Below are positions 16,793 through 24,872 of a stretch of 52,955 nucleotides of DNA, piece after piece. This DNA is from UMGS1649 sp045534225. GTDB taxonomy: Bacteria; Bacillota; Clostridia; TANB77; CAG-465. The stretch spans positions 1-52,955 of the forward strand of contig JAZSJJ010000003.1 in the NCBI GenBank assembly GCA_045534225.1, in the 5' to 3' direction. Below the pieces are notes generated by a model, which did not search any database, had not been told where the DNA came from, and was given only the letters and a program-made list of their open reading frames with translations. The position numbers and the translations under genes were made by a program. The first letter of the stretch is position 1; each line of letters opens with the position of its first letter.

Positions 16793-18109
16793 ATGAAAAA
16801 AGGAATATCTTTAATAGTTTTAGTAATAACAATAATAGTAATGATAATCTTAGCAGCAAGTGTAGTAATAACACTAAGCAATACGGGAATAATTAATAAA
16901 GCAAGTGAGGCGACTTCTGCAACAAACTTAAAACAGGTAGAGCAAATAGCGACACTTGCGTGGGCAGATGCTTATTCAGATGGCAAAAGAGGAGAAATGT
17001 TAAAAGAAGATGTTTTAGCTAAACTTGATGAATACAAAGACGCTTATGATTTTGATGTGACAGATAAAGGTGTTACAGTAGCGGATAAAGGGACTCTTAC
17101 TACTACTTGGAGAATAGAAAGAGAATATGATAACGGTCTAATTACAAAAGCGGTAGTAACAGATGGTACGGTAAGTTATGAAATTGGAACAACTGTAAAC
17201 TATATGCCATCTGGTGTAGGTGATACATCATATAAAAAGGGTTGGAAACTACTAGGAGTAGATGAAGTTGGCAGACTTCTTATAATGTCATCAGATGATG
17301 TAACAAGTTCTGGAGTGAAATTAAGATGGCAAACAGGCTATGTAAATGGTCTTACTCAAATCCAAAATGCAGTTAATAGTTATAAAGATGGAACTTATGG
17401 TATAAGTGTTAGAAGTGTTAAAACTGAAGATATAGACAATATAACAGGCTTTGATAAAAATAACTTTACAGGCGCTTTTTATTGGGAAATAGCAAAGCAA
17501 TTGTATGGACTTGGAGATGCTGAATTAATGTATTATTATAATATGAGTTCTGTAGATGAATTTGATATAACAGGCTATGGTTTAGATATTATACTTGAAT
17601 ATGATAATAACAAATCTGCTGCGAAATATTCATATGATTTAAATGAAAATACAAGAACAGGTTATTTATCATACTCATTTAGTGAATATCATTATTATGA
17701 TATGCAAACACAAGAATTTAATCATATATCGGTATATACTCCAGGGGTGAAAGTTGCAATAAAAAATACAGCTTATGGATATCACGTTGGAGGAATGGTG
17801 GATAGAACTTCTAAAATATATAGTATGCTATCTTTAAATAGCGCTGGGGATGATTTTGCAAGATATTGGGTAGCAAATACAAATGTTATAGCATATCCAG
17901 ATAAAACTGAGTATACAATGTCTCTTGTTAATGGCGAGGTACTAAATGTACAAAGTTTATTTAATAGTCATAATGCAGAGATAATAGATGAAAATGGTGA
18001 ACTCGTATCATATACTAAACCGGTTCGTGCGGTAGTAACACTAGATGCAAATGTTAGCTTGAAAGAAAGTTCAAGTGTACCTGGTACATATGATTTAGAA
18101 ATAAAATAA
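16793..18109 (+). CDS. Prepilin-like secreted protein D (longest, diverged C-terminus)
   Basis: A 438-residue member of the family with the N-terminus KKG|ISLIVLVITIIVMIIL and AASVVITLSNTGIINKAS, Val in place of Glu5. The linker is shorter (YDFDVTDKGVTV). The large C-terminal region opens with YEIGTTVNYMPSGVGDTSY and GWKLLGVDEVGRLLIMS. It ends with ARYWVANTNV and VRAVVTLDANV, a diverged form of the WL...RPVVCL type in the 12864, 21808 and 35371 genes. RBS AAGGAAGG precedes the ATG. Monocistronic. DUF6273-like identity is from motif memory; function unknown. Confidence 0.78.
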   Translation: MKKGISLIVLVITIIVMIILAASVVITLSNTGIINKASEATSATNLKQVEQIATLAWADAYSDGKRGEMLKEDVLAKLDEYKDAYDFDVTDKGVTVADKGTLTTTWRIEREYDNGLITKAVVTDGTVSYEIGTTVNYMPSGVGDTSYKKGWKLLGVDEVGRLLIMSSDDVTSSGVKLRWQTGYVNGLTQIQNAVNSYKDGTYGISVRSVKTEDIDNITGFDKNNFTGAFYWEIAKQLYGLGDAELMYYYNMSSVDEFDITGYGLDIILEYDNNKSAAKYSYDLNENTRTGYLSYSFSEYHYYDMQTQEFNHISVYTPGVKVAIKNTAYGYHVGGMVDRTSKIYSMLSLNSAGDDFARYWVANTNVIAYPDKTEYTMSLVNGEVLNVQSLFNSHNAEIIDENGELVSYTKPVRAVVTLDANVSLKESSSVPGTYDLEIK

Positions 18110-18120
18110 CATATAATATA

Positions 18121-18164
18121 AAAGTGTGGTTTTTCGTTGAAAAATCACACTTTTGTGGTATAAT
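18121..18164 (+). promoter_or_regulatory. Hairpin with nested promoter before the M18 peptidase operon
   Basis: A 15-bp stem (18121-18135 with 18139-18153, one G-U pair) probably ends the prepilin-like D transcript. The -35 box TTGAAA (18137-18142) of the next operon lies inside the hairpin, followed by a 16-base spacer and a perfect TATAAT at 18159-18164. Terminator and promoter therefore overlap. Confidence 0.65.
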
Positions 18165-18202
18165 ATGTACCATAGAATAAAATAATATATGTGAGGTGGA
18201 AT

Positions 18203-19588
18203 ATGGTTAAATACACAAAGAAAAATTCATATGAAAAATTAAACAGATTTGAGCAAGAAGAAATGTATAACTATGTAGATGAGTATATTAAATTTCTTAA
18301 TGTTGCTAAAACAGAATACAAATGTGTAGAAGTAATTAAACAAGAACTAGAACAAAATGGGTTTAAGAATATTTCTTGTTTTAATGTGCTTGTTCCAGGA
18401 GATAAAGTATATTATATAAACAAAGACAGAAGTATATATGCTGCAATAATTGGAGAACAATCTGAAACATTAGGTGTAAACATTGTTGGTTCACATATAG
18501 ATAGTCCAAGATTAGATACTAAACCTATGCCTCTTTTTGAAAAGCATGGTATGGCTTTAATGAAAACACAATACTATGGTGGAATAAAGAAATATCAATG
18601 GTTAAGTATACCTCTTGCAATGTACGGAACAGTATATAATGAAGATGGTGAAAAAATAGATGTAGTATTAGGTGAAAGTAATGAAGATTATACATTTGTA
18701 ATTACAGACCTTTTACCACACTTAGGACGTGAAGAATCTGAAAAGAAAGCATCAGAATTTATTGATCCAGAAAACTTAAATGTTTTAGTTGGTTCGGTTC
18801 CAGATTTAGATGAAAAAGAAGATAAAGTTAAATCTAAAATACTTAAAGCATTAAATAAGAAATATGGCATTACTGAAATAGATTTTGCAAGAAGTGATAT
18901 TCGCTTTGTGCCAGCATTTGATGCTAAATATATTGGATTAGACAAGGGTATGATAGCAGGCTATGGCCAAGATGATAGAGTTTGTGCTTATGCAACAATT
19001 ACTGCTATGTTAAATTTAATAGAAGAAGGAAAAACATTAAATAAAACAGCTATAGCTTTAATAGTAGATAAAGAAGAAATTGGTAGTGAAGGAAATACTT
19101 CAATGAATTCTTGGGGCTTTGAACTATTTATGACTAAGCTTTTAAGACTTAGAGGAAAAGAATCAAGAGAAGACTTGCTACAAACATTAGATAATTCATA
19201 TATGTTATCTGCAGATGTATCTGCAGCGGTAGACCCAATGCATGACCACTTAAGTGATATACAAAATGGTAATATTGCAGGATGCGGAATATCTATAGAA
19301 AAATACACTGGTAGTGGTGGTAAATATTCTGCAAATGATGCATCAGCAAAGTATATGTCTTATGTAATGAACTTATTTGAAAGAAACAATGTTAATTACC
19401 AACTAGGAACATTAGGAAAAATTGGTAAAGGTGGTGGCGGTACTATTGCATACATCCTTGCAGCAAAAGGTGTAGAAGTAGTAGACTGCGGTACAGCACT
19501 TTTATCTATGCATTCTCCTTATGAAGTGGCATCTGTAATAGATGTGTATATGACATACAAAGCATACAAGGCATTCTTTAAGGGATAA
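18203..19588 (+). CDS. M18 family aminopeptidase
   Basis: A cytoplasmic dinuclear zinc aminopeptidase that removes N-terminal residues from peptides. Metal ligand motifs are present in order: SHIDSPR (residues 97-103), GQDDRVCAY, KEEIGSEG with the catalytic Glu pair, and a late HSPYEVAS. Length (461 residues) is normal. I start at the ATG at 18203, preceded by GAGGTGG; the in-frame GTG at 18191 would lie upstream of that site. It leads an operon with rodA 16 bases and dusB a further 13 bases downstream. Confidence 0.93.
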   Translation: MVKYTKKNSYEKLNRFEQEEMYNYVDEYIKFLNVAKTEYKCVEVIKQELEQNGFKNISCFNVLVPGDKVYYINKDRSIYAAIIGEQSETLGVNIVGSHIDSPRLDTKPMPLFEKHGMALMKTQYYGGIKKYQWLSIPLAMYGTVYNEDGEKIDVVLGESNEDYTFVITDLLPHLGREESEKKASEFIDPENLNVLVGSVPDLDEKEDKVKSKILKALNKKYGITEIDFARSDIRFVPAFDAKYIGLDKGMIAGYGQDDRVCAYATITAMLNLIEEGKTLNKTAIALIVDKEEIGSEGNTSMNSWGFELFMTKLLRLRGKESREDLLQTLDNSYMLSADVSAAVDPMHDHLSDIQNGNIAGCGISIEKYTGSGGKYSANDASAKYMSYVMNLFERNNVNYQLGTLGKIGKGGGGTIAYILAAKGVEVVDCGTALLSMHSPYEVASVIDVYMTYKAYKAFFKG

Positions 19589-19604
19589 TAAATAAGGGGG
19601 ATAT

Positions 19605-20711
19605 ATGAAAAACGTATTTAGGAATACCGATTATATATTACTAGGACTTGTAATAGTCCTAGTAGTAATTGGAGTAATCGGAATATATAGTGCAGGGATG
19701 AATAGTACAAGCTCTAGCGATGAGTGGGCAAAACAAATAGTATGGGTAGGTATATCTTTAGCAGTTATGTTTGCTGCATGGATGCTAGATTACCATTTAA
19801 CAGGAAGCATAGGAATAGTAGCCTATCCAATATTTTTAGTAGCCCTGGTTGTAGTACTTTTTATGCCAGAGATTAACGGAGCATCCAGCTGGTTTAATCT
19901 TGGAGGCTTTCTACTTCAACCATCTGAGTTTATGAAAATAGCATATATACTTGCTGTAGCAAAATATATGGAATATATGGGTAAAGGTAAAGAAGCAGTT
20001 AACAAATGGCAAAACATATTAGTAATAGGAGCTATGTTTGCAATTCCTGTAATACTAATAATGTTACAACCAGACTTGGGTACAGCTATAGTTTTTGCTA
20101 GTATAACATTTTTTATGATGTTTAAGTCTGGCTTAAGCTATAAATATGTTATAGCGTTAATATTACTTGTAATAATACTTGTACCAATTGTATATTTCTT
20201 TGTGTTAAATGATTACCAACAGCAAAGAATACTTGTGTTCTTAGATCCAGAAAGAGAACCATTAGGCGCAGGATATAACGCAATACAATCTAAGATAGCG
20301 GTTGGTTCTGGAATGTTATTTGGGACAGGCTTAGGTAAAGGAACACAAACTCAATGGGGATATTTGCCGGTTAAATCTTCAGACTTTATATACTCAGTAA
20401 TATCTGAAGAATTTGGATTTGTTGCATCCTTTTTAATAGTTATAGCATACGTATTTATGCTACTTAGAATATTAAAGATAGCAGAAACTTCTAAAGACAG
20501 ATTTGGAAGTTTAATAGCAATTGGAGTATTTGGAATGTACTTTTTCCACTTTGTAGAAAATATTGGTATGACGATTGGTCTTATGCCTATTACAGGTATA
20601 CCATTACCATTTGTAAGCTACGGTGGAAGTAGTCTTCTTACAAACTTTACTTGCTTAGGACTTCTTTTGAGCATAAGCGGAAGAAGACAAAAATCTTTAT
20701 TTGTAGAATAG
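19605..20711 (+). CDS. rodA: Peptidoglycan glycosyltransferase RodA (SEDS family)
   Basis: A polytopic membrane enzyme that polymerises lipid II during cell elongation. The 368-residue protein shows about ten hydrophobic segments and the SEDS signatures GASSWFNLGGFLLQPSEFMK (about residues 92-111) and, near the C-terminus, GMTIGLMPITGIPLPFVSYG. The conserved Asp of the long extracellular loop falls in the SSDFIYSVISEEFGF region. It follows an AAGGGGG site. RodA is preferred over FtsW or SpoVE because of the short N-terminus and the GLMPITGIPLPF form, but paralogues are close. Confidence 0.88.
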   Translation: MKNVFRNTDYILLGLVIVLVVIGVIGIYSAGMNSTSSSDEWAKQIVWVGISLAVMFAAWMLDYHLTGSIGIVAYPIFLVALVVVLFMPEINGASSWFNLGGFLLQPSEFMKIAYILAVAKYMEYMGKGKEAVNKWQNILVIGAMFAIPVILIMLQPDLGTAIVFASITFFMMFKSGLSYKYVIALILLVIILVPIVYFFVLNDYQQQRILVFLDPEREPLGAGYNAIQSKIAVGSGMLFGTGLGKGTQTQWGYLPVKSSDFIYSVISEEFGFVASFLIVIAYVFMLLRILKIAETSKDRFGSLIAIGVFGMYFFHFVENIGMTIGLMPITGIPLPFVSYGGSSLLTNFTCLGLLLSISGRRQKSLFVE

Positions 20712-20724
20712 AGGAGAAATTAGT

Positions 20725-21714
20725 TTGGAACTAAAAGAATATATAAAGGAAATAAAAGTTGGGAATATACTTGTAAAACATAATGTGTTTTTAGCACCAA
20801 TGGCAGGAGTTACAGATTTACCATTTAGATATATTTGTAACAAATATGGTGGCGTGGTATATTCTCCAACAGAAATGGTTAGTACTCGTGGACTTGTATA
20901 TCAAGATAAAAAGACACATAAAATAATGGATATGCATGAAAACGAAAATCCTAAAGTAATACAAATATTTGGTAGCGAACCGGATATTATAAAACAAGTA
21001 GTGTTAAGATTAAATGAAGACAAGAATGTAGACATTATAGACTTTAATATGGGATGCCCAGCACCTAAAGTAGTAAAAAATGGTGATGGTAGTGAACTTC
21101 TAAAAGACTTAGATAAGGTAGAAGAAATAATTAAGACGCTTACAGAAACTAGTACTAAACCAGTTACAATAAAAACAAGACTTGGATATAACAAGGATAC
21201 AGTGACTGCTGTTAAAGTTGCTAAACTTTGTGAAAAATATGGCGTTAGCATGCTAACAGTTCATGGTAGAACAAGAGATCAGTATTATACAGGTATAGCA
21301 GATTTAGAAGGTATAAAAGAAGTTAAAGAAAGTGTATCTATTCCAGTAGTAGGAAACGGAGATGTTGTAGATTTAGAATCTGCTAAAAGAATGTTTGAAA
21401 CAGGTGTAGATGCTATAATGGTTGGTAGAGCGGCTTTCGGTAATCCATGGATATTTAAGAGCATACTAGAAGGAAAAGAATATATACCGAGTTTAGAAGA
21501 AAGATTTAGTGTAATACGTGAGCATTTAGATTTAGCCCTGTCTCGCGAAAGAGAAGAAGTAGCAATACCTAAAATGCGTAAACATATATCTTGGTATTTC
21601 AAAGGACTAAAACATAGCAGTGTAGCAAGAGATAGAATAAACAAAGAAAACACATATGATGGTGTGGTAAACATCTTAAATGAATATTATGAAATGTTAA
21701 AGAGAGAAGAATAA
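20725..21714 (+). CDS. dusB: tRNA-dihydrouridine synthase (DusB type)
   Basis: A flavoenzyme that reduces specific uridines in tRNA to dihydrouridine. The TIM-barrel motifs are in order: APMAGVTDLPFR (24-35), FNMGCPAPKVVKNGDGSELL with catalytic Cys111, TVHGRTRDQYYTG, VVGNGDV and MVGRAAFGNPWIF. The start codon is TTG at 20725, 8 bases after GAGGAG; no better ATG exists before the conserved core. It ends in a terminator whose loop holds the stop codon. A diverged second copy of its last ~290 bases lies at 22792-23084, beyond a prepilin-like gene. Confidence 0.95.
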   Translation: MELKEYIKEIKVGNILVKHNVFLAPMAGVTDLPFRYICNKYGGVVYSPTEMVSTRGLVYQDKKTHKIMDMHENENPKVIQIFGSEPDIIKQVVLRLNEDKNVDIIDFNMGCPAPKVVKNGDGSELLKDLDKVEEIIKTLTETSTKPVTIKTRLGYNKDTVTAVKVAKLCEKYGVSMLTVHGRTRDQYYTGIADLEGIKEVKESVSIPVVGNGDVVDLESAKRMFETGVDAIMVGRAAFGNPWIFKSILEGKEYIPSLEERFSVIREHLDLALSREREEVAIPKMRKHISWYFKGLKHSSVARDRINKENTYDGVVNILNEYYEMLKREE

Positions 21715-21730
21715 AACTTCTCTTTTTTTA
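21703..21730 (+). terminator. dusB terminator
   Basis: A 7-bp stem AGAGAAG (21703-21709) with CTTCTCT (21718-21724) followed by seven T. The stop codon is in the loop. The duplicated dusB end at 23084 lacks this hairpin. Confidence 0.75.
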
Positions 21731-21750
21731 TATAAACTAAATAAAAAATA

Positions 21751-21779
21751 TAGACAAAAAATGAAATATATTATAGTAT
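21751..21779 (+). promoter_or_regulatory. Promoter of prepilin-like gene E
   Basis: TAGACA at 21751-21756, a 17-base spacer and TAGTAT at 21774-21779, similar in form to the promoter at 12797. Confidence 0.55.
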
Positions 21780-21807
21780 AGATGTATATAAAATAAAGGA
21801 GAGACAA

Positions 21808-22740
21808 ATGAAAAAAGGAATAAGTTTAATAGTTTTAGTCATTACAATAATAGTAATGATAATATTAGCAGCAAGTGTGGTAATAACATTATCTAACACG
21901 GGTGTAATAAACAGAGCAAGTCAAGCTGTAGATTTAACAAATGAAGCTGCAGTACAAGACTTAGCTGCACTTGTATGGGCAGAATGTTATTTAGATCCTG
22001 TTAAGAAAGCGAATATGGCAAATTCAGTCAAAACAGAACTTGCAAACCAAGGAATAACAGAAGATAAGTGGAATATAAATGTAACTGAAACTGGGGTAAC
22101 AATAAAACAAAAATATAAAGGTGATACATTAGGGTCTTTAATTGCAAATCCGTTGACGGATTATGGCAAAAAAGTAAATTATTCAGTAACAATAGACGGG
22201 ACCGTTCATAATGACTGGAGAGTATATTATGAAGACGTAATGAATGGATATGTGTTTTTAATAGCAACTACTAATATTGGTTATGCATATCCAGATACAA
22301 CATCGGTATTGGTTAGCGAATTAACCGATAAAGAAAAAGAATTGTTTAATATATGTACATTAGGAAGAAATTCTGAATTGAATAATCTTATTGCATATAT
22401 GATAAGAAATTATGGTAATTATGCTAACACTACTGATTATGGAGAGTATGTAGTGGGAGCTTTAGGAGGTGCAACGCTAGAAATGCTATGTGCTTCTGCA
22501 GAACAAATGGGATTAAATATTCCATTTGATACGAGCGAAGAAACCATAGATGATATAGATGGATTATATATAGGTGGAAGTGGGTGGTTGTTAACTGCTG
22601 CTGGTTATGACAGCTTAATGTTAACAGAATCTAATTATATAACATCCGGAACAGGCTCTTGTGGATTAAGACCACTTATTTGTTTAAGAGCTGACACACC
22701 AGCTCAAGCCACATCAGATGGATATTCTATTATTAAATAA
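21808..22740 (+). CDS. Prepilin-like secreted protein E (RPLICL C-terminal type)
   Basis: A 310-residue family member: KKG|ISLIVLVITIIVMIIL and AASVVITLSNTGVINRAS, linker ITEDKWNINVTETGVTI, then LGSLIANPLTDYGKKVNYSV and a C-terminal GWLLTAAGYDS...GLRPLICLRAD. This is the same architecture as the genes at 12864 and 35371. Its first ~170 bases are almost identical in DNA to those of 12864. RBS AAGGAGAG precedes the ATG. It sits exactly between the complete dusB and the duplicated dusB 3' end, so it was probably introduced with that duplication. Confidence 0.8.
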   Translation: MKKGISLIVLVITIIVMIILAASVVITLSNTGVINRASQAVDLTNEAAVQDLAALVWAECYLDPVKKANMANSVKTELANQGITEDKWNINVTETGVTIKQKYKGDTLGSLIANPLTDYGKKVNYSVTIDGTVHNDWRVYYEDVMNGYVFLIATTNIGYAYPDTTSVLVSELTDKEKELFNICTLGRNSELNNLIAYMIRNYGNYANTTDYGEYVVGALGGATLEMLCASAEQMGLNIPFDTSEETIDDIDGLYIGGSGWLLTAAGYDSLMLTESNYITSGTGSCGLRPLICLRADTPAQATSDGYSIIK

Positions 22741-22746
22741 CAATCA

Positions 22747-22778
22747 AAACAGTTAGTATAAACGCTAACTGTTTTTTT
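22747..22778 (+). terminator. Terminator of prepilin-like gene E
   Basis: A stem formed by AACAGTTAG (from about 22748) and CTAACTGTT (from 22765) is followed by a run of seven T. Confidence 0.8.
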
Positions 22779-22791
22779 GCATATAATACAT

Positions 22792-23084
22792 TTGGCAGAG
22801 CTGCAATGGGAAATCCTTGGATATTTAGAAGCATAATAGAAGGAAAAGAATATATACCAAGTTTAGAAGAAAGATTTAATGTAATACGAGAGCACTTAGA
22901 TTTAGCTCTGTCTCGTGAAAGAGAAGAAGTGGCAATACCTAAAATGCGTAAACATATTGCATGGTATTTCAAGGGATTAAAACATAGCAGTATAGCTAGA
23001 GATAGAATAAATAAAGAAAACACATATGAAGGTGTAATAAACATTCTAAATGAATATTATGAAATGCTAAAGAGGGAAGAATAA
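22792..23084 (+). pseudogene. Duplicated, diverged 3' end of dusB
   Basis: This stretch matches the last ~290 bases of dusB (from about 21421) and encodes GRAAMGNPWIF through to a natural stop, the C-terminal ~97 residues of DusB with no catalytic domain. An ATG at 22806 opens a 92-codon frame but has no ribosome binding site. Differences from dusB are frequent and mostly at third codon positions (for example GGT AAT CCA versus GGA AAT CCT). The copy was therefore under selection as a working gene end before it arrived here. That fits import from a related strain better than a recent local duplication. Confidence 0.85.
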
Positions 23085-23088
23085 ACCA

Positions 23089-23140
23089 AACAGGACACAG
23101 AAGAATTAGTCAATTCTCACTTTGTGTCCTGTTATTTTTT
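23089..23140 (+). terminator. Terminator after the dusB-end duplicate
   Basis: An 11-bp perfect stem, AACAGGACACA (23089-23099) with TGTGTCCTGTT, spans a longer loop and is followed by ATTTTTT. Confidence 0.8.
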
Positions 23141-23180
23141 AGTTAGATATTATAGAATAATGGCTAGAAAGAGGTGGATT

Positions 23181-23855
23181 ATGGATCAAGAAAAGATAGG
23201 AAGATTTATAGCAGAAAGAAGAAAAGATAAAAATATGACACAAGAACAAATGGCAGAAAAATTAGGAGTATCTAGTAAATCAATAAGTCGTTGGGAGAAC
23301 GGAAAAACAATGCCAGATGTTTCGCTATTTGAAACACTATGTGAAGAATTAAATATAACAGTTAACGAACTATTAAAAGGAGAAAAAATAACTAGCAAAA
23401 GCAAATCAATTAATTTATCTGCAAAAACACTTTTAGATTACACAAACTATATAAAAAGAAAAAACAAGAGAATAATATTAACCATATTATTCTTTATGAG
23501 CTTATTACCAATGTTAATGAACCAATATGGCGGACTAAAAGGAGTACAAGAAATAACAGGACTAATTAATTTATTAAATCCAATAGGAATATTATCTGTA
23601 ATATTATTTCTTCTAGGTGTATGGTTACCGTTTAAGAAAGATATAATAGGGAAAATATTAGGAGGAATTGGTGTAATAGGAATTGTAGCTTCTGAAATAT
23701 ATAAATTCTTTACGTGGCATATTATGAATATAACAGGAGAAATGAGCCTTGCAAATAGCATAGAATTTGCCTTTCCAGAATTCTATATAGGAATGGGAAT
23801 ATCTTTGATTATGGTAGTTATATATTTTTTCATAGACAAAATAATAAAAGAATAA
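23181..23855 (+). CDS. XRE-family regulator with C-terminal membrane domain
   Basis: A 224-residue protein. The N-terminal HTH domain (residues 4-58) reads IGRFIAERRKDKNMTQEQMA and LGVSSKSISRWENGKTMPDV, a Cro/CI-type fold. After a linker there are about four hydrophobic helices (for example IILTILFFMSLLPML, IGILSVILFLLGVWLPF, GISLIMVVIYFFI), so it is a membrane-anchored regulator. I start at the ATG at 23181 after GAGGTGG; the longer frame from 23124 begins inside the upstream terminator. Its stop is only 8 bases before the promoter of the first leader element. Ligand and targets unknown. Confidence 0.85.
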   Translation: MDQEKIGRFIAERRKDKNMTQEQMAEKLGVSSKSISRWENGKTMPDVSLFETLCEELNITVNELLKGEKITSKSKSINLSAKTLLDYTNYIKRKNKRIILTILFFMSLLPMLMNQYGGLKGVQEITGLINLLNPIGILSVILFLLGVWLPFKKDIIGKILGGIGVIGIVASEIYKFFTWHIMNITGEMSLANSIEFAFPEFYIGMGISLIMVVIYFFIDKIIKE

Positions 23856-23863
23856 TAAAAATA

Positions 23864-23892
23864 TTTACAAAAAATAAAATATATAATAAAAT
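23864..23892 (+). promoter_or_regulatory. Promoter of leader element 1
   Basis: TTTACA at 23864-23869, a 17-base spacer and TAAAAT at 23887-23892. The same promoter, also with a 17-base spacer, precedes leader element 2. Confidence 0.65.
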
Positions 23893-23898
23893 AAAAAC

Positions 23899-24089
23899 AT
23901 AAAGAGGGTGAACAAATGATAAGAAACGCTGAAAGCCTTGCGGCTGTGCGCACGCACACAATACTTTCTAATGAACAAACATTAGAAGCGTTTTTTGTAC
24001 CTCAAATTAAAATAGAAACTAGCGAAGTAACACATACTTAAAAGGTACGTGCTGCTTTGCTTTTTGCATGCAAAAAGGAGGAAGGAAAT
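23899..24089 (+). ncRNA. Conserved leader element 1, candidate structured RNA
   Basis: About 190 bases between promoter and prepilin-like gene F, repeated at 35172-35370. Possible folding: outer stem AAACGC (23924-23929) with GCGTTT (23988-23993); AGCC-TTGC-GGCT hairpin (23934-23945); 8-bp hairpin TTCTAATG (23966-23973) with CATTAGAA (23980-23987), then GCG and six T, which is terminator-like. An 18-base perfect palindrome (24060-24077) overlaps the AAG of the Shine-Dalgarno sequence (24075-24081). Between the two copies the stems are unchanged while the CA-rich loop and the tail vary. It matches no riboswitch class I can recall. Coding of a leader peptide is the alternative. Confidence 0.5.
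23916..24041 (+). CDS. Possible 41-residue leader peptide 1
   Basis: An ATG 7 bases after GAGGG opens a 41-codon frame beginning MIRNAESLAAVRTHT and ending VTHT. The homologous frame at 35190 keeps frame despite a 6-base length change. However, codon differences between the copies are about 8 non-synonymous to 4 synonymous, and the unchanged blocks coincide with RNA stems. Selection on the RNA explains the pattern at least as well as selection on a peptide. If translated, ribosome movement over the His/Thr repeat could control the terminator-like hairpin. Confidence 0.35.
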   Translation: MIRNAESLAAVRTHTILSNEQTLEAFFVPQIKIETSEVTHT

Positions 24090-24755
24090 ATGCAAAATAA
24101 AAAGGGTATATCCTTAATAGTTTTAGTCATTACAATAATAGTGATGATAATATTAGCAGCAAGTGTAGTAATAACACTATCTAACACTGGAGTAATAAAC
24201 AGAGCTAGTCAAGCAGTAGATTTAACAAATGAAGCTGCAGTACAAGACTTAGCTGCATTAACATGGGCAGATGCCTATATGGGCACTCTAAGAGGCCAAG
24301 ACCTAATAGATAAAGTAACAGAAGAATTAGAAGAACAAGGGGTAACAGCAGATAAGTGGAATATAACTGTAACAGATACAGGAGTAACAGTAGCGTCAAT
24401 CGCTCAAGAGACAGGATTAATTGAGTTTACTATAGAAGGAGTTACATATAAAGCAAAAGAAGGAATGACGTGGAATGAGTGGGTAAATAGTAAATATAAT
24501 ACAGCAAATCCGAAATTTATAGGTGGTGAAATAGACGGAGATCCACAAAACAATTATACAGACATGATGCAACAATATATATGGATTGAAGGTACTGGAA
24601 CTGATAATGGAGAAGGCGAAGCACCAAGTTTAGATATGACGCCGTGCATTGCGTTTTATGAACAAACAAGTCCAAATTCTGCTACTTGGGGAAACTATAT
24701 AGGTAGTGATGTAATAGTGGCTGGTTTTGCATATATTTTGAAGGCACCACATTAA
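24090..24755 (+). CDS. Prepilin-like secreted protein F (TWNEWVNS C-terminal type)
   Basis: A 221-residue family member: QNKKG|ISLIVLVITIIVMIIL, Val at +5, GVINRAS, linker GVTADKWNITVTDTGVTV. The C-terminal domain contains EGMTWNEWVNSKYNTANPKF, the motif also seen in the 7322 and 8215 proteins, on a shorter domain. I start at the ATG at 24090, 8 bases after AAGGAGG; the longer frame from 24057 would run through the palindrome that precedes it. It lies directly downstream of leader element 1, which probably controls it. Its N-terminal DNA is nearly identical to that of 12864 and 21808 although the C-terminal domain is a different type. Confidence 0.78.
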   Translation: MQNKKGISLIVLVITIIVMIILAASVVITLSNTGVINRASQAVDLTNEAAVQDLAALTWADAYMGTLRGQDLIDKVTEELEEQGVTADKWNITVTDTGVTVASIAQETGLIEFTIEGVTYKAKEGMTWNEWVNSKYNTANPKFIGGEIDGDPQNNYTDMMQQYIWIEGTGTDNGEGEAPSLDMTPCIAFYEQTSPNSATWGNYIGSDVIVAGFAYILKAPH

Positions 24756-24790
24756 AATATTAAGTAATTAATATAAATTTGAAACATAGT

Positions 24791-24820
24791 GAATAGATTC
24801 ATAGGAATCTATTCTTTTTT
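24791..24820 (+). terminator. Terminator of prepilin-like gene F
   Basis: A 10-bp perfect stem GAATAGATTC (24791-24800) with GAATCTATTC (24805-24814), loop ATAG, then six T. Confidence 0.9.
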
Positions 24821-24872
24821 ATATAACAATTAAACTTTAATTACATATAATAAATAAATGTGTAGGTGAACT

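Noticed and set aside
22806..23084. Independent small gene from the ATG at 22806
   Set aside because: It has no RBS and corresponds to the C-terminal helices of DusB; it is best seen as a gene remnant.
23899..24089. c-di-GMP (GEMM) or purine riboswitch in the leader element
   Set aside because: The GCTGAAAGCC stretch recalls part of GEMM-I, but its other conserved segments are missing. The three-stem layout resembles purine aptamers but lacks their conserved junction bases.
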